From Otis tarda (lineage: Eukaryota; Chordata; Aves; Otidiformes; Otididae): 64,000 nt of DNA. The position numbers and the translations under genes were made by a program. The stretch is taken from positions 40,664,803 through 40,728,802 of the forward strand of contig CM048591.1 in the NCBI GenBank assembly GCA_026413225.1, written 5' to 3'. Below, in pieces: positions 27,101-44,209 of this stretch (positions are counted from its first letter, which is position 1; each line of letters opens with the position of its first letter). The notes beneath the pieces were generated by a model. The model was not told the DNA's origin, made no database searches, and worked only from the letters and a program-made list of their open reading frames with translations.

Positions 27101-29160
27101 GTAAAAAATTTCTTCCTTATGTCTAGTCTGAATCTGCCTCCTTCTTTTTTCAAACCATTACACCTCGTCCTATCACAACAGTCTCTGCTGAAGAGAGTTT
27201 CTCCCAATCTTTCCTGTATGCCTTGATATCAATAGTTTTGACTACAACAGAGGGTAGGAGGAGTTCAGGTCTGCTACCAGAACTGTAAGGTAGCCAGGTT
27301 GTGAAAATTATGCCTTGTATTCATTAGTGTAGCTAACTATTTTCACAAACAATAAATCAGTCTTGTATGTATTCACACAAGTGGGATATGATATCCTGGG
27401 ATCACTCTTTGAAACAGTCTGCAAAAGTTGCATCCTCTCATCAATTTAGTTGCTTTTGCACCTTCTCATCAGTTTAAGTTGCTTTTGTCTTCATGGAGGT
27501 AGTTTCTAACCAGAATTGAGTGATACCTTTTGCCTCTTACCCCCAAAAGTGTTACAAATACTGTCAAGGTAATTGAGAGCACCATGCCTGAATTTGACCT
27601 GTCCATACTCTTTGGACGTAGTGAGCTCCTCTTCTCCTCCTTTTTTTTTTTTTTTTTTTTTTTTTTTCTTTTTGGCTGTGGTGGGGCAGGGGCGGCGTTG
27701 AGCTCCAGTAGTCTGTGTGGGAAGGGAATCCCATCTATGCCCCAGCTAAATGAGGAACAATATGAAATACCAAAGTAGAGCATCATATTATGTATGCCGC
27801 TATTATGTATTAAGGAAGGAAAAGAAAGCTGAAAAAGTTGTGTGTGCTTTTCGCAAAAATCTTTGTTTGCATATTTTCCTAGAAAGGCCCGTGAACCTCA
27901 CAAAACCAACAGGCATGTGAATATGAGGGGAAAGGTCACTGTAGGCAGGCTTGGTAAGGAATGTGGTTTTATCTTAGATAAGGAATACATAACGGATTCA
28001 TTCAAAAACTGCCATGAGGACCTTAGGGGCTGTCCTACAGAAAGTAAGTCTTTGAGAGTTGCTTTGAGAGTGGGCTGTTTAGCCCGCTGCTGCCACTGGT
28101 GACACTTCTGCTTATCTATATAGAAAGACAACTGAGGCAAGTGTTTTAGGAACAGTGAAAATGAAACTTGCACCCTTTATAGTAAAATGGATATGAGATA
28201 ATTTCAGTGACATTTCTTTGTGAACATTGTGTCAGTCTAGTGGACATTAAAAAATTGTTCCATCTGTGAGAAGTGCAATGTTCTGATGTAATTTCTTCAA
28301 CAGCCAATTCTTTTTTCAAATCTTCAGCATCCTGCTAAACAGAAGCTCTGGTTTCCTTGAGGGGATGAGCTTGTGATGGGGAGGAGGGGATCCTAAAGAT
28401 CTGTAACATAGAACCTGATCTGGTAACACAATCTGATTTGTAATAATCCAGTCATCTTTCCTGAAAGCATTATGCAGCTTTCTCATGGCAATCCTTTTGT
28501 ATAACTTCATCTCTTATCCTGGATTTTCATGGCGCTGCCCCCTCACCCCTCCCGCTGCCCCCCGCCCCCCCCCCGCCCTTTTTTTCTTGAGAAACTAATT
28601 TTCCTTCCACATTCAGTAAACCTGTGAATTTGAAAATCCTGAAAAGAACCCAAATATAGTTGAATAAAGCTTCTTTCTAAATAACTATATTATCACAACG
28701 CTGCAACCTATTCTTGTCCTCTGTCTTTTGTTTTCCTTGTTTCTCTGTTATCATCTGTGATTTGTCTAGAGTTGTAGACTAATGCAGAGCATTAATAATG
28801 ATGTGGGTGAAATGATGATGTCAACATTTTAAAAAATATTATTAACTGACATACAGATCAGGAAACTGAAATATCAACCTAGCCAGTTTAATTAGTTATG
28901 ATATTCAGTGTCAGATATTGGTACTGAAATGCCTCCATTTTCACGTGAAAAAATCAGGGGTTTATAATCTACAGTAGAATTGAGCACTGTGTTAAAACTC
29001 GGTTAGGAAGAGACCAGGTAGTGAACTGCCTAGCCAACTCAATTTTTCAGCTGTTTTATATGGTTTTTACTAAGGAAACATTTGTATTTTTTCCTTTGTC
29101 TTCACACAGTGGATCCTTTCTAAACTGGAAGAAGTGAGAGAGAATCAGCCAAAATTGTAA
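49..29160 (+). CDS. VPS13A: VPS13A (chorein), C-terminal ~674 residues, 19 coding exons, 5' part outside window
   Basis: VPS13A is a very large rod-shaped protein that moves phospholipids between membranes at ER-mitochondria, ER-lipid droplet and plasma-membrane contacts; its loss causes chorea-acanthocytosis in people (family knowledge). Nineteen exons were joined by hand using AG/GT borders: 49-197, 1111-1264, 2143-2289, 2865-2946, 4262-4331, 4834-4939, 7762-7875, 9714-9859, 9975-10056, 11073-11186, 11663-11738, 11840-12003, 12333-12378, 12636-12759, 13787-13901, 24034-24119, 24751-24874, 26404-26478, 29110-29160. They total 2025 nt, exactly 675 codons with the stop. The product closely resembles human VPS13A as I remember it, for example [31 protein letters not shown] and [14 protein letters not shown]. 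Order: end of the region before ATG2_C (to about residue 350 of this part), ATG2_C-like Gly/Ala-rich helices (about 351-525), PH-like domain (about 564-674). No frameshift or internal stop was seen, so the gene looks functional. Human VPS13A is about 3174 residues; the upstream four fifths lie left of base 1. Confidence 0.95.
198..1110 (+). other. VPS13A intron
   Basis: AT-rich. It holds an A-rich patch at about 541-602 and no conserved open frame. Confidence 0.7.
1111..1264 (+). CDS. VPS13A: VPS13A exon
   Basis: Acceptor TTTTCAAAG ends at 1110 and donor TTG|GTAAAT follows 1264. It reads [19 protein letters not shown] and ends in ELESNVL in phase 0. It joins in frame to the exon at 2143, giving NVL-VCLTPNG. 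Confidence 0.88.
1265..2142 (+). other. VPS13A intron with cryptic-exon candidate and hairpin
   Basis: It contains a protein-like open stretch behind an AG at 1311 and a short perfect hairpin at 2045-2070. Nothing else was recognised. Confidence 0.6.
2045..2070. repeat. Perfect 11-bp inverted repeat, 4-nt loop
   Basis: TTTACACTGTT and its exact reverse complement AACAGTGTAAA are separated by AATG. It is intronic; no function assigned. Confidence 0.85.
2143..2289 (+). CDS. VPS13A: VPS13A exon
   Basis: Acceptor ACAATAG ends at 2142 and donor CAG|GTGAGT follows 2289. The 147 nt make 49 whole codons, including [20 protein letters not shown] and FRIQIYRIQ, very close to the mammalian protein. 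Confidence 0.96.
2369..2417. repeat. Perfect 21-bp inverted repeat, 7-nt loop
   Basis: Left arm 2369-2389 and right arm 2397-2417 are exact reverse complements around ATTTAAA. The arm core is GGATTTGTCATGTTTTGA. Pairing stops at both ends of the arms. It lies 80 bases after the exon ending at 2289. Confidence 0.93.
2865..2946 (+). CDS. VPS13A: VPS13A exon
   Basis: Acceptor CTATTAG, donor CAG|GTTTGT. It reads [20 protein letters not shown] and ends one base into an alanine codon, completed at 4262. Confidence 0.95.
2947..4261 (+). other. VPS13A intron, nothing recognised
   Basis: AT-rich unique-looking sequence; no repeat family, RNA gene or open frame stands out. Confidence 0.6.
4262..4331 (+). 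CDS. VPS13A: VPS13A exon
   Basis: Acceptor TTTCATAG, donor AA|GTAAGT. This 70-nt exon reads [20 protein letters not shown] and HI, and ends two bases into a lysine codon. Confidence 0.95.
4332..4833 (+). other. VPS13A intron, nothing recognised
   Basis: AT-rich, with no repeat or open frame recognised. Confidence 0.6.
4834..4939 (+). CDS. VPS13A: VPS13A exon
   Basis: Acceptor TTCATTAG, donor GAG|GTAGAA. It reads [17 protein letters not shown] and then [18 protein letters not shown], in phase 0 at the end. The last dozen residues look less conserved than the rest. Confidence 0.94.
4940..7761 (+). other. VPS13A intron carrying a CR1 element
   Basis: A CR1 at 5563-6735 is embedded in otherwise AT-rich sequence with short A and T runs. 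Confidence 0.7.
5563..6735 (+). mobile_element. CR1 LINE, 5'-truncated, sense to VPS13A
   Basis: It starts within the reverse-transcriptase region. Two frames read [20 protein letters not shown], the WLDGRTQR motif and, after a frame change near 5800-5860, [12 protein letters not shown] with the FADD catalytic motif. The 3' part has the usual CR1 tail with GCCCAGAGAGCTGGTGGATG and CTTTAAAGGTCCCTTCCAA. The ATTCTATG terminal repeats have decayed to TGTTCTGTAAAG. The product is broken and cannot be active. Confidence 0.93.
7762..7875 (+). CDS. VPS13A: VPS13A exon
   Basis: Acceptor TATTCACAG, donor AAG|GTATAC. The 38 codons read [17 protein letters not shown] and end in [12 protein letters not shown]. 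The preceding intron carries a CR1 insertion. Confidence 0.95.
7876..9713 (+). other. VPS13A intron, nothing recognised
   Basis: AT-rich. The 84-codon open stretch at 8167-8421 has no recognisable similarity. Confidence 0.6.
9714..9859 (+). CDS. VPS13A: VPS13A exon
   Basis: Acceptor ATCCTTCAG, donor AA|GTAGGT. It begins [20 protein letters not shown], a charged and variable stretch, then runs into the conserved [20 protein letters not shown]. Confidence 0.96.
9975..10056 (+). CDS. VPS13A: VPS13A exon
   Basis: Acceptor TTTTTCAG, donor CAG|GTTAGA. It completes the split lysine and reads [20 protein letters not shown], then IRHYSKQ. Confidence 0.95.
10057..11072 (+). other. VPS13A intron, nothing recognised
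   Basis: AT-rich. Two open stretches (10544-10786, 10801-11028) look like chance reading of low-complexity sequence. Confidence 0.6.
11073..11186 (+). CDS. VPS13A: VPS13A exon, start of ATG2_C-like region
   Basis: Acceptor TATTTTAG, donor CAG|GTAGAA. It reads [20 protein letters not shown] and then [13 protein letters not shown]. The LDVLGNP and FFYEPYQG signatures are typical of the C-terminal helical region shared by VPS13 proteins and ATG2, which in the family binds lipid droplets. Confidence 0.97.
11187..11662 (+). other. VPS13A intron with T tract
   Basis: It holds a T run at about 11427-11443 and a pyrimidine tract before the acceptor; otherwise nothing recognised. Confidence 0.6.
11663..11738 (+). 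CDS. VPS13A: VPS13A exon, ATG2_C-like region
   Basis: Acceptor TTTCTTAG, donor TTG|GTAAGT. It reads [20 protein letters not shown] and VGGAV, a Gly/Ala-rich amphipathic segment, and ends one base into a glycine codon. Confidence 0.97.
11840..12003 (+). CDS. VPS13A: VPS13A exon, ATG2_C-like region
   Basis: Acceptor TTCCAATAG, donor TCT|GTAAGG. The 55 codons cover [19 protein letters not shown], then [15 protein letters not shown] and the [10 protein letters not shown] helix. Open reading continues past the donor into the intron, but without conserved sequence. Confidence 0.97.
12004..12332 (+). other. VPS13A intron, nothing recognised
   Basis: A short intron. The frame stays open from the previous exon to 12231 but without conserved residues, so retention would end the protein there. 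Confidence 0.6.
12333..12378 (+). CDS. VPS13A: VPS13A exon (46 nt)
   Basis: Acceptor TTGGTAG, donor GAG|GTAAGT. This very short exon reads [15 protein letters not shown] and fits in phase between its neighbours. Confidence 0.96.
12636..12759 (+). CDS. VPS13A: VPS13A exon, end of ATG2_C-like region
   Basis: Acceptor TTTTTTAG, donor AA|GTAAGT. It reads [20 protein letters not shown] and then the conserved [19 protein letters not shown]. Confidence 0.97.
12760..13786 (+). other. VPS13A intron, nothing recognised
   Basis: AT-rich. A lone AATAAA lies at 13254-13259, with no support for its use. Confidence 0.6.
13787..13901 (+). CDS. VPS13A: VPS13A exon, last exon common to both isoforms
   Basis: Acceptor TTATCATCAG, donor CAG|GTGAAG. 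It reads [20 protein letters not shown] and then [15 protein letters not shown], in phase 0 at the end. It can splice either to 16127 (short isoform) or to 24034 (full-length); both acceptors keep the frame. Confidence 0.97.
16127..16189 (+). CDS. VPS13A: VPS13A alternative last coding exon (short isoform)
   Basis: After the acceptor GCTTTCAG the frame continues from MLQ as [20 protein letters not shown] and a TAG stop: 20 residues with a Ser/Asp-rich acidic tail. Mammalian VPS13A is known to have a second transcript ending at an extra last exon between the MLQ exon and the PH-domain exons; position, phase and acidic tail all fit that exon. Poly(A) signals follow at 16335 and 16682. The product would lack the C-terminal PH-like domain. 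The acceptor and the frame are visible in the sequence; use in RNA is inferred. Confidence 0.78.
   Translation, partial: KRQAYREWTKTHNSSDDDDS
16190..16705 (+). other. VPS13A: Probable 3' UTR of short VPS13A transcript
   Basis: This AT-rich stretch follows the alternative stop. AATAAA hexamers lie at 16335-16340 and 16682-16687, so cleavage would be expected near 16355 or 16705. The UTR end is inferred from these signals only. Confidence 0.55.
18749..18810. repeat. Three exact copies of a 16-bp unit
   Basis: ATTTTAATAGTTTAAC occurs at 18749-18764, 18766-18781 and 18795-18810. A second motif, AAATGTATTT, brackets the block at 18720 and 18789, so the array probably grew by local duplication. 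Confidence 0.88.
21012..21263 (-). mobile_element. CR1 LINE 3' fragment, antisense to VPS13A
   Basis: Plus-strand reading starts ATCATAGAATGGTTAGGATT, the reversed CR1 3' end, and passes through GGTCATCTAGTCCAA and GCAGGGACATCTCC to a decayed CCTCCTATTTTAAAACCATT. About 250 bp. Confidence 0.92.
21730..21755. repeat. Perfect 10-bp inverted repeat, 6-nt loop
   Basis: TCACACCTAC and GTAGGTGTGA flank TGGTAG. Intronic; no function assigned. Confidence 0.85.
24034..24119 (+). CDS. VPS13A: VPS13A exon, start of PH-like domain
   Basis: Acceptor TCTTTTAG, donor AAG|GTAAAT. It reads [20 protein letters not shown] and TDLLMVTK, and ends two bases into a serine codon. Confidence 0.96.
24120..24750 (+). 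other. VPS13A intron, nothing recognised
   Basis: AT-rich unique-looking sequence. Confidence 0.6.
24751..24874 (+). CDS. VPS13A: VPS13A exon, PH-like domain core
   Basis: Acceptor GATGTCTAG, donor AAG|GTATGT. It reads [20 protein letters not shown] and ends GRRLRIEAK. This domain in mammals has been linked to mitochondrial targeting and to binding the scramblase XK (family knowledge). Confidence 0.97.
24875..26403 (+). other. VPS13A intron, nothing recognised
   Basis: AT-rich, ending in a long T tract at about 26385-26401 before the acceptor. Confidence 0.6.
26404..26478 (+). CDS. VPS13A: VPS13A exon, PH-like domain
   Basis: A long T tract leads to acceptor TTTTAG; donor AAG|GTAAAG. The 25 codons include [18 protein letters not shown]. 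Confidence 0.97.
26899..27215 (-). mobile_element. CR1 LINE 3' fragment, antisense to VPS13A
   Basis: It begins ATCATAGAATCATTAGG, followed by the reversed CR1 tail (CATCTAGTCCAGCTCCCCC, CCACCTCTCTGGGCAACCTG, AAACCATTACACCTCGTCC) and ends around GAGTTTCTCCCAATC. A CTCCAGACCTGC segment is doubled near 27066-27082. Confidence 0.93.
27641..27667. repeat. Poly-T run, 27 bases
   Basis: Uninterrupted T run, then CTTTTT and a G-rich segment. Length is likely variable and sequencing of it error-prone. Confidence 0.9.
28536..28578. repeat. C-rich tract with several C-runs of three or more
   Basis: Runs of C are split by T, TCA, GCTG and G, followed by a T run. The minus strand has at least four G-runs of three or more, the layout of a G-quadruplex. 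Confidence 0.8.
29110..29160 (+). CDS. VPS13A: VPS13A last coding exon
   Basis: Acceptor TTCACACAG ends at 29109. It reads [16 protein letters not shown] and a TAA stop, completing the final helix of the PH-like domain. The last residues differ from the human tail as I recall it. Confidence 0.95.
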   Translation, partial: WILSKLEEVRENQPKL

Positions 29161-29465
29161 TGAATGAAGAAGCACGAAGATAAGAAGAACACTGAAGAGC
29201 TACCTTTTAATTCCTGTTTAACAAGCAGAACTATCTGAATATCAGCAACAAAAGCAAAAACAGGAGGGACGGAAGTTTTATTAAATTGTTTATTATGGTC
29301 ACAACAGTCTATGGCTATATCATGAAATAGATGACATTGAGTTAAAAAAAAAATCTAGTGATCAAAATTTCTGCCAAGTTTTGGCTTGTTTTTTTTTTTT
29401 AATTTTTTTAGTGTAAGAATTCCAGATTTCATTTTTTATAAATAAAGTGTAACATGAATTTGATT
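29161..29465 (+). other. VPS13A: VPS13A 3' UTR with poly(A) signal
   Basis: About 300 nt of AT-rich sequence follow the stop. An AATAAA at 29441-29446 sits in a TATAAATAAAGTG context, so cleavage is expected near 29460. No other strong hexamer comes sooner. Confidence 0.75.
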
Positions 29466-32400
29466 TGCCATTACATTTGATATTGAAATTGAACTCTGGA
29501 ATAATTCTTACAATACTCTTCAGAGCAAATCTTTCAGTTTTGATTTGATTCTGAAAATCAATACTTAAGTTTCTGTCTTAGTTTTCATATGACTTGATGC
29601 TGTGTTGACATTCAAATTTCTTTATCAAAGGAAATGTTAACTTAATAAGTCTAGTCTTACAATTCTAATTCTGAGGAGGCGGCTACTGATAGGAGAAGTC
29701 TAATTTAGATGATCACAGGACTGGCTGCTTTCAATATTATTTTATTTTTGTAAATGAATGGACCAGGTCACAATGAATTTACAACACTATCACTTTTAGT
29801 GTAAACTTCTTTTTATATTCTACTCAAGGAAACATTGCAGCACCTCTATCAATATTCACAGAAAATATAACAGTTTACAAAAATGGATAATGGGGAGAAT
29901 TAATATATCTCCGCACTAAAAATATTAAAGCCTATTATTTTAAATAAGTTATTAACAATCTTGCAACTCAAGAAGGAGTTTATGGGGTTATAAGTGCACT
30001 GTTGCATACCAAAAATAAATGCCTTGCATTACACAGCATTGTGTGCTAAGCAAGTGACTAATAAAGTCAAATTTATATTAAATAATAAATATAATATTTC
30101 ACAGTTGCTTTTATCAATTTTTCTTACCCAATGAAGCTTTTTTGTTTTGTATCCAGACAGTAGAACTTTAATAGGGAGAACCTGAATATGTGCAATTCTG
30201 CTTATTTCTTAGATGCAGTAATCACAGTATTGTTGAATGGCTGTCTCATGCAGTTGATATAAAAAGTACAGGAAACAGCAGTGTTACATGGAGGTTTCCA
30301 TAAATTCCTGTATCAAAGTCTTCAAAATATCTGGTATATATAGTAAGTACCTGCTGCCAAAATATTCTTTCCAAAACATTGTTTGGAACATTTATAGCTA
30401 CAAGATTTACTTCTGACACTGCCGGTGGTGCTTGAGATATCCAAATTGTTGCATTATTGTAAAATTTAAAATGGCTAGCATGCTAACCTACAACTGCAGT
30501 TCTTTAATTTACTGTAAGTCTTGTCCTTGGTGTTGAGTAACCATTTAGTGGGTTACAAAATACATGTAATCTTGTAATTTTTCCCATAAATTGTAAATTG
30601 AGTTAGAAGATTATAAGAGAATTCCAAGTTATGACAATGTGTTACTCCACTTGTTTGTACACCAAGCACATACCAAGAGTATTAACTCAGGTTATAACCA
30701 TGCCAAACTAATAGAATACTTTGCCTTAGATAAGTAGTGTTATTAGGTGCACTGAGTACCATTCTTTATCTGTAACTTGTTTTTAATCTATCACTTTTCA
30801 TCTTAGGCATGATAGTTCAATTAATAGCCTCATTATGATCTTGAGTCTTGATTACTGTGATGTCTCCTCCTCTCTCTTTCTATCCCCAGTATTTACTGAG
30901 TATCTGCTAAAACTTTCACTTCTAGTACCTCTTGCAAGTCTTTTGTACATTCTCATTTGTGTAGCTCTTCAATTTACCCCATTCTAAGTATTTTCTCCTC
31001 ATAGAGCCTCTATTTCAATTAATATTATCTCCAGTTCTTAATTTTTGACATTTATTTTGTCAACAAATTCCTGATTCTCAAATCTTAGCTAGTTCTTTGG
31101 TAATATTTGAGCAATTTGACCATTAGTATTGAATGATTTATTTTAAATGTGTGTCTGTGTTTAATTTAAGGTCATGTTTTGGAAAACATAACAATTCCCC
31201 CCAAATCACATTTTTCCTATACAGCATAAAATATTTTGATCTTCTGTGCTAATTAAAAGCCTTAACACAAGAACTAAATCACTGGAAGTGTTGAAAAGTC
31301 AACATGGGACCTTTCCTCCACCTTGGCTCCCCTTGGATGGACGACATAATTTTCTATAGTTTCCTTTGTCTAGTCAGTAAATTTTCTTTTCCTTTTTTTT
31401 GTTTTTTTCCTTATGCTTTCTCCCTACAGTCATGAATGAATTTTGCCATTTCTTGGCAGACACCGGTTCTCTCTGTTTTAACTATACATCAGCCTGAGGG
31501 GAGGAGAAAGGTATTCAGACTTAGCCATTGTGTAGTTTTCTGGATTACTGCAAGTTATTTAAGATGTCCACTCTGCTGTGCCTCATTTCTTATTGCAATA
31601 TGCGTATTTTTTTCAACAAGAAGGCAGAATAGATATATTATTTTTTATTTAAAATGTATATGCAATTAGACAAGGGGATCTCAATAAAAATTAAAAGGTA
31701 GGCATTTATGTCTGCCCACTATGGTGGTTAAAAGTATGCCATGGCCTTTACTGAAGGACTGCAGAACAGTTTCTTTTCTAGCTGACTGTTACCTAAAATC
31801 AGTACCTTTCAGAAATGTCATTTGTGTTCTCAGTAGTAGTTTGTTAACAGTTAGAATTACCTCTGATAAATTGATTACAAAGCAGATGTAGAATCAAAGA
31901 TGCCAGACACATTGCTGAAACATTTTTAAGTCTGTAACTGTGTTTGCACCTCTTTTTGTTCAGCTGCATGGCTTTGCATGGCATGGCTCTTATGGTTTCC
32001 ACACTCCCCCTCCCTCTGTCGCCAACCTCTTCTTCACCTTGAATAAAGTTAAATGGAATTTTATTTGTCTGGAATGTGATTATTTGTTTTCTTTATATAC
32101 TGCTTTAATTAACAGGTAATACCATTACCAGAATTCCATAAGTAGAAACAGACAAATGAAGTAAAATCCTGTCTCTGAGAACAGAAGGTCGATCTTCTGT
32201 TGCAGCCATCTCCGTGAAATCAGAGTACAGACTTTAGTGTCTACTTTTGGTTTATTATACAGACAAGTTTTTAGTAACTGGATTTACATGTACAAACTCC
32301 CTTTAAGATTTTTTTTATTCTGTTGCCACATTGAAAAAAACACAGATAATGTTGCCAGATAACCAGATTCTTATGAAAGCCTCTTTTTTTTTTCTGAAAA

Positions 32401-35400
32401 AAAATCTTATGCCATTAGCTATTTATTATTTTTAGCACTTCATAAAATACACCCATGTATCAAACAAATCATTAAGATTTTTTGTTCCTTCTGAGTTATT
32501 TTTAGTCGTCTATCTGCAAATAACAAATACCATACACTAGTCAATAAAAGACTGATATTTCTATGCAGCTGTAGTTAAAATTTAATATTTACAGCATATT
32601 CTTGAATTTCAACTACAAACTCTAAGTTTCCTAATTATTCTGCTAATGTACAACAGTTTCAATAAATACATCACATACCTTAATAGGATTTTTAAGTCTT
32701 GGCGCTTGTTTGTAAATATCTCCATATCCATATGACATTTAAATAGATTTGTTTATATTTGATTTGTATATATTTTCTGATACCGTATTAGCTTAAAGAA
32801 TGAGAATATCCCACAAAACTATTCAGAAGATTTTTTTTATCTCCCCCCTCCCCGCCTTGAGCCTTTCACATTTGAATTCCTAAAGACTGCGTTGCTTGTC
32901 ATTGTCTAAGGACTGCAGAAGGCAAGGGTGCGCAGTGTTTCTTCATACAATTCCATGGTACCTTCTTCCAGCATTAAACTCTCCCAAGTTGATCCCTGTC
33001 CATCTGCAGCAAAAACTAAAGCAGCAACCAAAGCCAGTGAAACATTTAGCTCCCAGGAACTAAGGATATAGGTGGCTGAAGTTCCCAACAGTTAATTACT
33101 GAGTTGGGTTTTTTCTCTGTGTTGATCAATTTATCTGTAACTTCTGCCAAGGAAGGGTCGCAAGTTGTGTGCTTAAATGTGTTACTAAAAAAATAGGCTG
33201 GGTAAAGGAGCTGTCAGTCTCGCGGTTGTGTAGAAATTATTATGGTAATTAATTTAATTCTATGGAAGGTTTAGGGGTTTTTTTCCTTTTTTTTTTCATT
33301 TCAGGAATTGAGACCATGTATTTCAAGAGAACAGGGTTACTAAATGTGGGAACTGTTCATGAAAAATACTGCTAATGTGCATTGTTTATTTGTAATTGTC
33401 TCAGATATGGCACAAAGTGCTTCTGACGTAAGATTTGTTTTTCATGTGTATTGTAATACTTTTTTCATTATGCAGATCAAAATTTTACAAAGCGTTTCTC
33501 ATTTTCATATAGGAAACATTGGTGTTTCTGATCCTTTTCTCTTGAAACGCAAATTGTTGTAGTTTGATTTATGTGATTCCTGAATGCCTTATGCTTTTCT
33601 GTCTAAAACTGAACAAATCAGCAGAAGGCTGACACCTTTTTTTCTCTGCCTATAATTCTATTACTCAGTCAAGGTTCGCCTGTTATTATTAATTGATATG
33701 GAATTTTCTGGCCAGTATATGTAAGTACATACATGCACCACCTAGAAGCCTGAGCTTTATTATTTGAACTGAGAAACACAACCATGATCTTGGTCACAAC
33801 TTTTGCTTTTGTGACTGCAAGTGGGATCTAAGGATCTAATATTCCACTCACAGCAGACACGGGATTTTTATAAAGAGGTTTTGATGGTTTTCAGGGCAAA
33901 TCTGGAAAAAGAACTCTAAATATTCTTGTAATACTTCAAGGGAGGAGTAAATTGGCTTGTAACTCTCCTCCCACAAGAAGTAAAAAATGTCCATGCCATT
34001 AATTTTTATTAACTCATCACCTCCGGATGAATACATCAAAGGCTGAAACAAATGTGACTGCCGGAACAGGTGTGATGTGGTAGGATACTGCTAGGCAAAG
34101 GGGGAGAAAACCTCAATTCTCTTTTTGCTGGATGCCTCCCACTTTTTTATCTTTGTGGGTTTTCATGCCTTGTGGCATCAAGCAGATGGAGAACTCTGCA
34201 GAAGTTGGTCTTGGTAACTGCCCCTGTGAAGGCTTTTAACTGTTGGTTGTGAAGTGTGAAAGAAAAGCATTGCTGTACAGATGGGTCTTACAAAATGGTA
34301 AGTGCCTCATAATCTGCAAAGTTTATACTCCAGCAAAGCCAGGCTCCCAAATTCATGGCACCAATGTGCTCATTACACAGACAGCAAATCTTGACTCAAG
34401 ATATGAAACTACTAAGAGTTTAAACAGACATTTTTCAGAATTTCCCAGGGGGCTTAAAACTGGATCGAGCAGATCAAGAGTTTGGGCATTTCATATGCTT
34501 TCCTCCATCTGCTGCCCTAGAAAAAAGTATTTTTTGTCATCTTCTTTTCATGTGACTTGAAGTTCTTAATGTAAAACTTACAGATTTTATGACAAGAAAT
34601 GCTTTTCAATTATTTTTTGAGCAACAGGGGTCAGTTTAGGACAGCAGGTCTGAGGACTTGTCATGATGTCAGTACTTCTGAGGGAGGGCAGAGGTGACAT
34701 GTCGGGGACACGGACGACACAGGCAGAGACACGCTGTTTTATCCTCTGCTTTCTGTCACTCCCCCTTGGCCCCTTGTTCAACAAGTGGCACTGTACCCTG
34801 TACCCCATCCCAGGATGTACTGCCCTGTTCCCTCAGTGTCGATTGCTGCTAGTATGGGTACAACATACATTGTGAGGGTCTTTCCCTCACAAAGAAAACT
34901 CCCATTAAAGCAGTGTAAGAACAGGTTTCTACTCCTTGTTCCAATACTAAAGAAAGAACAAATAAATCAAATGTTACAAGCTGTTTTTCTCCTTGGCAAT
35001 CAAAACCAGCTCTAGACATACTTTACTTTTTTTTTGTACTGGTAGACAAAAGGGAACTGTGCTGCTTAATACGTGAAATGGTAAACATTATTTATGGGCA
35101 GCGAAAGGTCAGGGTGTGCTTTTCACAGGACGGAACTCTGAGGGCTATCAACCTGACTGAATGCACAGAAGCACTACTCAAGCTGAAAACATCAATATAA
35201 CTCTTTTCTTTTCCTGTGAGAACCTCAATACATCTTTTGGGCTGAATTACTCCTAATAACAAACTGTTCTACTAAAACATGCTCCTTAACAGTGTGGCTG
35301 GGTTAACTGATGTGCCAGTGACTACCACGAATTTTGCATTAGTAAAAAAAGGTTTTCAAGATTGCCCTAATGTTTTTATTATTCTGCCTGAGGATTTTTG

Positions 35401-35769
35401 ACCCGGTGAAGGAGAACTGATTGAGCTGTTAGTGATGCTGGCATCTTTAGTGGAGAGGGCAGAGAGTGGAGAAAATGGGAAAATGGCTGGGAATCTTCTA
35501 GAGGAGAGGCTTTACTGCTGTCTAATCCATGCAAAACTACCTATGAAGCTCAACGACAGGAAAATGCACAGTATTAAAAGCAATTTATGTTGGTGACTTG
35601 GAGGAATTTAAGGCCTCGTTTACTGCAGGCAGCTGTGGATGATCTCCAAGCTCCTGTGGCAATGAAAGCTGAGAACATTTGCTAAATGCCTTGCTGTTTG
35701 AAAAGTGCTTTTTCCCCTACAGAAAAGAGGAAATTGCATGCACTGCCTACAACATCTTAATTTGTTATT
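29466..35769. other. Intergenic region between the VPS13A and GNA14 3' ends
   Basis: No repeat family, RNA gene or conserved open frame was recognised. Open stretches such as 31436-31669, 33344-33562 and 34243-34560 lack any similarity. T-rich and A-rich patches are scattered throughout. Confidence 0.6.
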
Positions 35770-36371
35770 CCTTAACTGTGAAAGGTATTTTATTACTGTA
35801 AGGCACTTGAACAAAAAGGCAATAATATGCAAGGGTCACCAATAATTGATCTTTTTTTTGTAATGATTCCTAGAACACTGACGGGTTTGGCCTGTCAAGG
35901 CTACTGAGAGATGCTTCTAAAACGTGTAATAGGTTTACTCTAGTCTTTCAACTAAGTTGCTCAGAGCAAGGATATCAAATGCCTAGCACCCTAAAATAAC
36001 ACTAAGTTGTCATTTTTAAGACACTGCTGTTTGAAATTTTATAAGCTATGATTGCAAATGCTAAATTAAAAAAAAAAAAGAAAAAGAAAAATCTTAGAAA
36101 ATATCAGCTGGAGAGCAATGTAATCTGTCAAAAAAATAACTCACAGACAAAACCAATATGGGAAATATGAATACAATATTTTAAATGTATAGCTTAAAAA
36201 GTAAACTTTGAACTTCATTTTAAAAAGTTCTCTTAATCCACACTTTTTCAGTAACTATGAATCCTCCTCCCATTTCTGTAAATGGTGTTTAAAGAGACAT
36301 CTTTTTTCAATCAACACGGGCTGTGCTATAAGTAAGCCACACTTTGTGGCTGCAACGATTTTTTTTTCTCT
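35770..36371 (-). other. GNA14: Probable GNA14 3' UTR
   Basis: Minus-strand sequence after the stop. Reading down, the first AATAAA (plus-strand TTTATT) is at 35789-35794, about 580 nt past the stop; another is at 35375-35380. The true end is not determinable here. Confidence 0.45.

Positions 36372-44209
<7,838 letters not shown>

Larger units (their letters stand above)
26479..29109 (+). other. Last VPS13A intron with CR1 and homopolymer tracts
   Basis: It holds a CR1 fragment (26899-27215), a 27-base T run (27641-27667) and a C-rich tract (28536-28578). Confidence 0.7.

Noticed and set aside
27469..27786. 105-codon minus-strand frame containing a poly-Lys run
   Set aside because: The run is the poly-T tract read on the other strand; the rest has no similarity.
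32906..33088. 60-codon minus-strand open frame (MGTSATYILSSWELNV...)
   Set aside because: Short, isolated in intergenic DNA, no splice partners or similarity recognised.
34243..34875. Overlapping open frames of 70 to 105 codons on both strands
   Set aside because: No conserved motif, no consistent frame and no splice context.
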